9,683 bases of DNA from Actinomycetota bacterium (GTDB taxonomy: Bacteria > Actinomycetota > Coriobacteriia > Anaerosomatales > JAHIQC01), in the NCBI GenBank assembly GCA_018902765.1, contig JAHIQC010000157.1, positions 1 through 9,683 on the forward strand, given 5' to 3'. Below the pieces are notes generated by a model. It made no database searches. It saw only the letters and a list, made by a program, of their open reading frames with translations, and had not been told where the DNA came from. This document shows positions 5,628 to 9,683 of this stretch, in pieces. The translations under genes were made by a program, and so were the position numbers. Position 1 is the stretch's first letter. Each line of letters begins with the position of its first letter.

Positions 5628-6407
5628 TCACTTTAGCGCGTCGAGCTGTTCACGCATCAGCTTCACCGGCTGTTCGCCCAGAAGCCTGCTGGCCTCTTTG
5701 CCGTCCGAGTTCAAGAACACGAACGTCGGCACCGCACTGATCCCATACTTCTGACCGAGACTGGCTGCCTGCGGATCGTTGTCCGCATCGATGAGTCGGA
5801 ACTCGACCTTGCCTTCATACTCCTGCTTTAGCCCGTCGACCACGGGCTTCATGGTTATGCAGCTGGGTCACCAATCGGTGTAGAACTCATAAAGCACCGG
5901 GCTGTCTAGCGGCTTCTCGTCGGCGGTTGGGGCCGCTGCGGCAACCGCGCCGCGCTCCACCTCGCCCGCCCAGGCAACCATGCCCTGGTTGAAGTGGTAT
6001 ATCTTCTTGAATCCAGCGCCCTTGAGGTACTCGACCGCCCCCGCGGAACGTGAGCCCGTCGCGCAATACACTGCCACCGGCACCGCTGGATCGAGCGAAG
6101 AGGCCACCGAGGAGAGTTGATCGACCGGCATGTTGATCGCAGTGGGAATGTGTCCGGCTTCATACTCTCCGGACGTCCGCACGTCTATGATGACGGTGCC
6201 CGCCTGGGCCAGTTCGGACACCCGATCGGCGCTGACGTTCTCAACCTGCGCCCCGCTATCGCTGGGGCTGAACATCATGAACCCGACGCCGACAATCGCC
6301 AAGGCGGCGACCGCCCAGATGATGGCTTTGGTGTTGGCTTTGGTGTTGGCTTTGGTGTTGGCTTTGGCGTTGGCTTTGGTGTTGGCTTTGGTGTTCTTGT
6401 TCTTCAT
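5628..6407 (-). CDS. Membrane-anchored rhodanese-thioredoxin fusion, predicted selenoprotein (TGA = Sec180)
   Basis: Read through one in-frame TGA, this gene encodes 259 residues. Residues 1-28 are a Lys/Asn/Thr/Ala repeat and presumably cytoplasmic; 29-46 span the membrane; about 55-150 are a rhodanese domain (DVRTSGEYEAGHI, catalytic Cys115 in CATGSR); 151-170 are a linker; 171-259 are a thioredoxin fold (YEFYTDW, cis-Pro227 in AVPTF). The TGA at 5870-5868 sits exactly where the first active-site Cys belongs: W179-U180-P-S-C183. The frame is unbroken on both sides and homology continues straight through, so this is unlikely to be a simple pseudogene. The gene's own end and the glnK at 5078 use TGA as stop, so local recoding is needed, and a SECIS-like hairpin follows. 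Likely role: extracytoplasmic persulfide or disulfide reduction, with rhodanese sulfur passed to the selenothiol. A TGC-to-TGA error or mutation is the alternative. Confidence 0.85.
5830..5848 (-). promoter_or_regulatory. Candidate bacterial SECIS hairpin downstream of the recoded TGA
   Basis: On the - strand AGCCCGT (5848-5842) pairs perfectly with ACGGGCT (5836-5830) around the loop GGTCG. The loop begins 26 bases after the TGA, inside the roughly 16-37 base range known for bacterial SECIS elements, and has the required G at its start. GGUC is also, as I recall, the loop core of the E. coli fdhF SECIS. The hairpin would bind SelB to deliver Sec-tRNA. Confidence 0.7.
6324..6395 (-). repeat. 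Six tandem 12-bp units coding for Asn-Thr-Lys-Ala repeats
   Basis: The + strand unit GGCTTTGGTGTT is repeated six times in phase with codons; the fourth unit has one change (GGCGTT). On the - strand it encodes an NTKA tetrapeptide repeat (one copy NAKA) in the basic cytoplasmic tail before the membrane span. Near-identity of units points to recent slippage expansion, so copy number probably varies between strains. The lysines would enforce cytoplasmic placement of the N-terminus. Confidence 0.9.
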
Positions 6408-6443
6408 CGGCTCCGCTTTCTCGAAGGCCGTCAGTGTTGCCGC

Positions 6444-6473
6444 ATTATACCCCTAGGGGTATCTACCGCGCAA
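6444..6473 (-). promoter_or_regulatory. Sigma-70-type promoter of the selenoprotein gene
   Basis: On the - strand there is a perfect -10 TATAAT (6449-6444) and a partial -35 TTGCGC (6473-6468) with 18 bases between. Transcription would start near 6437, about 30 bases before the ATG at 6407. The weak -35 and an operator in the spacer are what is expected for a repressed, inducible promoter. Confidence 0.7.
6447..6462. promoter_or_regulatory. CsoR/CstR-type operator palindrome
   Basis: ATACCCCTAGGGGTAT is a perfect 16-bp palindrome: G/C tracts flanked by ATA/TAT. This is the operator form of CsoR-family repressors (copper-sensing CsoR and persulfide-sensing CstR). It fills most of the -35/-10 spacer and overlaps three bases of the -10 box, so binding would block transcription. 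A rhodanese-thioredoxin target favours CstR-like sulfide/persulfide control; copper control remains possible. No regulator gene is in the window. Confidence 0.65.
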
Positions 6474-6479
6474 CTCCGG

Positions 6480-6508
6480 CCGACATGAAGTCCAAGGTCG
6501 GGGATAAT
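6480..6508 (+). promoter_or_regulatory. Possible promoter of the glucan synthase gene
   Basis: CCGACA (6480-6485; 4 of 6 to TTGACA) and GATAAT (6503-6508; 5 of 6 to TATAAT) are 17 bases apart. This predicts a start near 6515 and a leader of about 90 bases. It diverges from the selenoprotein promoter, whose -35 lies only six bases away. Confidence 0.5.
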
Positions 6509-6604
6509 AACGGTATCGCGGTATGAATACGTCTAGAGCAAAGTAGCGGCCAGCATTTGCGTACCGCGTGGGGAGGACCCGTCAATAGCACCGGGAGTCT
6601 GTTC

Positions 6605-9600
6605 GTGTCCCAGAATACCGAACGTCCTGCCACGCCCGATTCACATCCTCCGTTTCGCGCCGAACTGTACTCTGCAGAGCGGCTGGCTCAGTGTGCGCGC
6701 GAGCTTGCTCAAGCTCAGTCGTGGACTTCAGATCTCGCGGAGCTGGATTCTCCCCTTTCGGACTTACTCACCTTGGCAGCCACAGAGCTCGCACACCATT
6801 ACGCGCTCCTAAGTGAAGCGGTTCGACTGCAGCATCCGATCTCTCCTGCTGCGGAGTGGTTGCTGGACAACTACTACCTGCTCGACGAACAGATGCGGCT
6901 CATTCGAGACGACCTGCCCGCCAATTACAGTCGCGAGCTTCCTCGGCTCACATCGGGTCCATTCGCACAGTACCCTCGAGTCTTTGAGTCCGTCACGGAG
7001 CTTCTTTCGCACACGGACGCTCGAATCGACGAGACCGTGCTGACCAGGTTCGTCGACGGGTTTCAAGATGTCTCTCCCTTGTCCATCGGTGAGATCTGGG
7101 GAATACCGATCTCTTTGCGCATAGCCCTGGTCGAGAATCTCCGGCGGTTGTCTGGCCGGGTCGTGGCGACGCACATCTCCACGCGCGCGGCCGACGAATG
7201 GGCCGACGCGCTACTCACCGCGGTCTCGGACAGCGCTGACTCGCTCCGCGAGATGGTATCCCGCCTCGAAACGCAAGCTGACAGCGCCGATTCGGTCTTT
7301 CTGATGCGACTCGCGCAGAGGCTCTCAGGCCAAGACACCGGGATCGAGGTGCTGGGCGCGTGGCTTGAGCGCCGATTCCACGACGCGGACATCGATCTGG
7401 ACGAGCTCGCCCACGGCCTACAGCAGAGTCAAGCGACCGACCAGGTCTCAATCGCCAACTCGATCACCTCGATTCGCTTCTTGGACGCTTATGAGTGGCG
7501 AGGATTCTTCGAACACTCGAGTTTCGTTGAGCAAATACTGCGAGAAGATCCAATCGGCGTTTACGCTCGCATGGATTTCAAGAGCCGCGACCGATACCGC
7601 CACGCATTGGAAGGAATCGCCAGACGGTGCCCGCTGGACGAAATCATGGTCGCGGAAGCCGTCGTCAGCTGGACGCTTGATTCACTGGCCCGAGTACCAT
7701 CCGATGAGATCAGTGCTCACGTAGGCCATTATCTGATCAGCTCGGGCCGCTTCAATCTGGAAACGAGCGTCGGATACCGGCCCCGTCTGCGCGAACGACT
7801 GTATCGCGGCCCGCTCGCGCGCAGGGGCCTGTTCTATTGGGGGATGCTCGGAGGCGCCACCTTGGTGCTCGAGGTCGTGCTGCTTATGGCCATTGCGCTA
7901 TCAGGCGCGAAGCCGTGGCCATTGCTCGCGGTGGGCCTGCTCGCGCTCATCCCATTGTCCGATCTCGCACTGACGGTGACGAACCGCGTGTCGACGTGGG
8001 TGTTCCCTCCGCGCATGATGCCCAAGCTCGATTACCTGAGCCCTGTGCGCGAAGCCCACAGGACGCTCGCCGTAATACCGGCGCTGTTCTCCTCGGCCGC
8101 AGCCGTGCGCCACGTCCTGGACAACCTCGAGGTCGCCTACCTGGCCAACCGAGATGAACAGGTCATCTTTGGAGTGCTGGGCGATCTCAAGACCGCTGCC
8201 GAGGAACACCTTCCCACGGACGACGCCGTCATAAGGTCCGCTGTCGACGGCATCGAGGTACTCAACGCTCGGTACTTGGCAGAACATGGGCGGAGTCCTT
8301 TTTGTCTGTTCATCCGAGAGCGACGGTACGACCCGCGGGAGCGCTCGTGGATGGGCTGGGAGCGCAAGCGCGGGGCGCTCGTGGAGCTTAACCGCGCCCT
8401 GCGGGGCTCGAACTCGACGTCCTTCAGCCACAGGGTCGCGCCGAAGGATTATCTCGCCTCAGTGACCTTCGTGATCACACTGGACTCAGACACGGTGCTT
8501 GCACGCGATGGAGCTCGCAAGCTCGTGAGCACGATAGCCCATCCCCTGAACCGCGCGATCCTGCGGCCTGGCGACAAGCGGGTGAGTGCTGGGTACGGCC
8601 TGATACAACCGCGTGTGGGAATGTCTCTGCCGGCATCATCGCGCTCCTTCTTCGCGTGGCTGTACTCCGGTGTCACGGGCGTCGACCCCTACGTCGGTGC
8701 CGTTTCGGACACCTACCAAGACGTGTTCGGGGAGGGCAGTTTCACCGGCAAGGGCATCTATGAGGTCAGTGTGTTCAACGCGGTGCTTGAGGGTCGCTTC
8801 CCCGATGACACACTGCTGTCGCACGACCTGATCGAGGGCTGCTACCTGCGTGTCGGTCTCGCCAGCGACATCGAGGTGCTCGATGATCACCCAGCGAGCT
8901 ATCTATCACACATGGCGCGAATGCACCGGTGGGTCCGCGGCGACTGGCAGACGCTTCCATGGCTCGGGGCTCAAGTCCCGACCACTGGCGGCCACGAGCC
9001 CAACGTGCTCACCGTGCTGCATCGCTGGAAGCTTGTGGACAACATCCGTCGGTCGCTCGTGGCGCCGTCTCTCGTCGCCTTGGTGACTGCCGGCTGGTTG
9101 CTACTGCCTGGACCCGCATGGGCCTGGCCTTTGGCACTGAGCCTCGTCGTGTTCTTTCCCGTGTACTTCAATTTCGTGAACTCGCTCGTGTTTCGCGCCC
9201 ACGAGGTGACGTTCAGCTCAAGCGCCAGGTCGGCCGGACATGACTTCGGTCGCGACTCAGCGCGCGCCCTTCTTGCCCTGTCTCTCATGCCGCACCAAGC
9301 GCAGGTCATGCTCGACGCCGCCGCCAGAGCCCTTTGGCGCATGAACATCTCTCATCGCAACCTGCTCGAATGGGAGACCGCCGCCGACGCCGACAAACGC
9401 CTCGGATCGGGACTTGGGGAGTTCGTGAGGCGCATCGGCCCGGCATCTGCGCTAGCGACCCTGCTCCTAGTCCCTGCGGCAATTCAGAGCTCCGCCCGAG
9501 CGGCGGTCGCCTCAGGGCTCGCGCTGCTATGGCTCGCGGCGCCGGTGCTCGCGTGGCGTGTATCACTCGTAACGCCCAGAACGGCACCTGAGATATCGGG

Positions 9601-9683
9601 TGAAGACGCGCTCGAACTGCGCCGTCTGGCAAGAAGGACCTCGCGCTTCTTCGAGACATTCGTGACCGAAGAGGGCCACCATC
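6605..9683 (+). CDS. ndvB: Cyclic beta-1,2-glucan synthase NdvB, N-terminal part (gene runs off the window)
   Basis: The first 1026 residues are visible and no stop is met before the window end; family members reach about 2,800 residues. NdvB-type enzymes make cyclic beta-1,2-glucan from UDP-glucose at the membrane, and a C-terminal GH94 phosphorylase-like part (not visible) sets ring size. Visible marks: an N-terminal segment with EWLLDNYYLLDEQ and YSRELPRL, a membrane cluster at about 408-460, the family hallmark RSWMGWERKRG before the catalytic domain, an ITLDSDT motif (Asp627/Asp629), HDLIEG (740-745), and RW followed by RGDWQ (Arg775-Trp776) like the QxxRW of processive glycosyltransferases. 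More membrane spans lie at about 816-862 and 945-990. GTG 6605 is chosen because GGGAG at 6593-6597 is seven bases upstream. The family is secure; the cyclic product is inferred from it. Confidence 0.9.
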   Translation, partial: MSQNTERPATPDSHPPFRAELYSAERLAQCARELAQAQSWTSDLAELDSPLSDLLTLAATELAHHYALLSEAVRLQHPISPAAEWLLDNYYLLDEQMRLIRDDLPANYSRELPRLTSGPFAQYPRVFESVTELLSHTDARIDETVLTRFVDGFQDVSPLSIGEIWGIPISLRIALVENLRRLSGRVVATHISTRAADEWADALLTAVSDSADSLREMVSRLETQADSADSVFLMRLAQRLSGQDTGIEVLGAWLERRFHDADIDLDELAHGLQQSQATDQVSIANSITSIRFLDAYEWRGFFEHSSFVEQILREDPIGVYARMDFKSRDRYRHALEGIARRCPLDEIMVAEAVVSWTLDSLARVPSDEISAHVGHYLISSGRFNLETSVGYRPRLRERLYRGPLARRGLFYWGMLGGATLVLEVVLLMAIALSGAKPWPLLAVGLLALIPLSDLALTVTNRVSTWVFPPRMMPKLDYLSPVREAHRTLAVIPALFSSAAAVRHVLDNLEVAYLANRDEQVIFGVLGDLKTAAEEHLPTDDAVIRSAVDGIEVLNARYLAEHGRSPFCLFIRERRYDPRERSWMGWERKRGALVELNRALRGSNSTSFSHRVAPKDYLASVTFVITLDSDTVLARDGARKLVSTIAHPLNRAILRPGDKRVSAGYGLIQPRVGMSLPASSRSFFAWLYSGVTGVDPYVGAVSDTYQDVFGEGSFTGKGIYEVSVFNAVLEGRFPDDTLLSHDLIEGCYLRVGLASDIEVLDDHPASYLSHMARMHRWVRGDWQTLPWLGAQVPTTGGHEPNVLTVLHRWKLVDNIRRSLVAPSLVALVTAGWLLLPGPAWAWPLALSLVVFFPVYFNFVNSLVFRAHEVTFSSSARSAGHDFGRDSARALLALSLMPHQAQVMLDAAARALWRMNISHRNLLEWETAADADKRLGSGLGEFVRRIGPASALATLLLVPAAIQSSARAAVASGLALLWLAAPVLAWRVSLVTPRTAPEISGEDALELRRLARRTSRFFETFVTEEGHH

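Noticed and set aside
5628..5852. Separate short thioredoxin gene starting at ATG 5852
   Set aside because: It lacks a ribosome-binding site and would miss the first half of the thioredoxin fold and its active site; it is the part of the fusion after the recoded TGA.
6117..6488. Open + strand frames over the 12-bp repeat giving Gly-Phe-Gly-Val or Leu-Ala-Leu-Val repeats
   Set aside because: These are reverse readings of the Asn-Thr-Lys-Ala repeat of the selenoprotein gene; no ribosome-binding site or domain.

Overview
The window is G+C-rich DNA. Its gene content (SHOCT protein, AmtB/PII pairs with GlnR-like upstream motifs, and an in-frame UGA selenoprotein candidate) suggests an actinobacterium, possibly an anaerobe of the Coriobacteriia type. 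That placement is inference; no marker gene here fixes the taxonomy.

Left part (1-5171): a small SHOCT-domain membrane protein with its own terminator is followed by a nitrogen-assimilation block in the order amtB, glnK, PII, amtB, glnK, all on the + strand. The two ammonium channels (about 447 and 546 aa) are each followed directly by a PII gene. A third, orphan PII gene lies between the pairs, behind a strong hairpin. Upstream of the first amtB is a four-element motif with the exact spacing of actinobacterial GlnR boxes, and a shorter match lies upstream of the second amtB. This fits control by nitrogen supply, with PII proteins gating the channels.

Middle (5172-6480): about 400 bases without a convincing gene but with several short hairpins. 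Then, on the - strand, comes the most interesting gene of the window: a membrane-anchored rhodanese-thioredoxin fusion in which the first cysteine of the thioredoxin CxxC motif is replaced by an in-frame TGA (W-TGA-P-S-C). A hairpin with a GGTCG loop sits at the right distance after it for a bacterial SECIS element, so I read it as one 259-residue selenoprotein. Its promoter carries a perfect 16-bp palindrome, ATACCCCTAGGGGTAT, of the kind bound by CsoR/CstR-family repressors. CstR senses persulfide and controls rhodaneses, so a reactive-sulfur (or copper) response is plausible. The gene ends at a UUCG-tetraloop terminator.

Right part (6480-9683): a divergent promoter leads into a very large + strand gene, cut by the window end, that encodes the N-terminal part of a cyclic beta-1,2-glucan synthase (NdvB type) with glycosyltransferase motifs and membrane clusters. 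There is no obvious functional link between it and the selenoprotein beyond the shared intergenic region.
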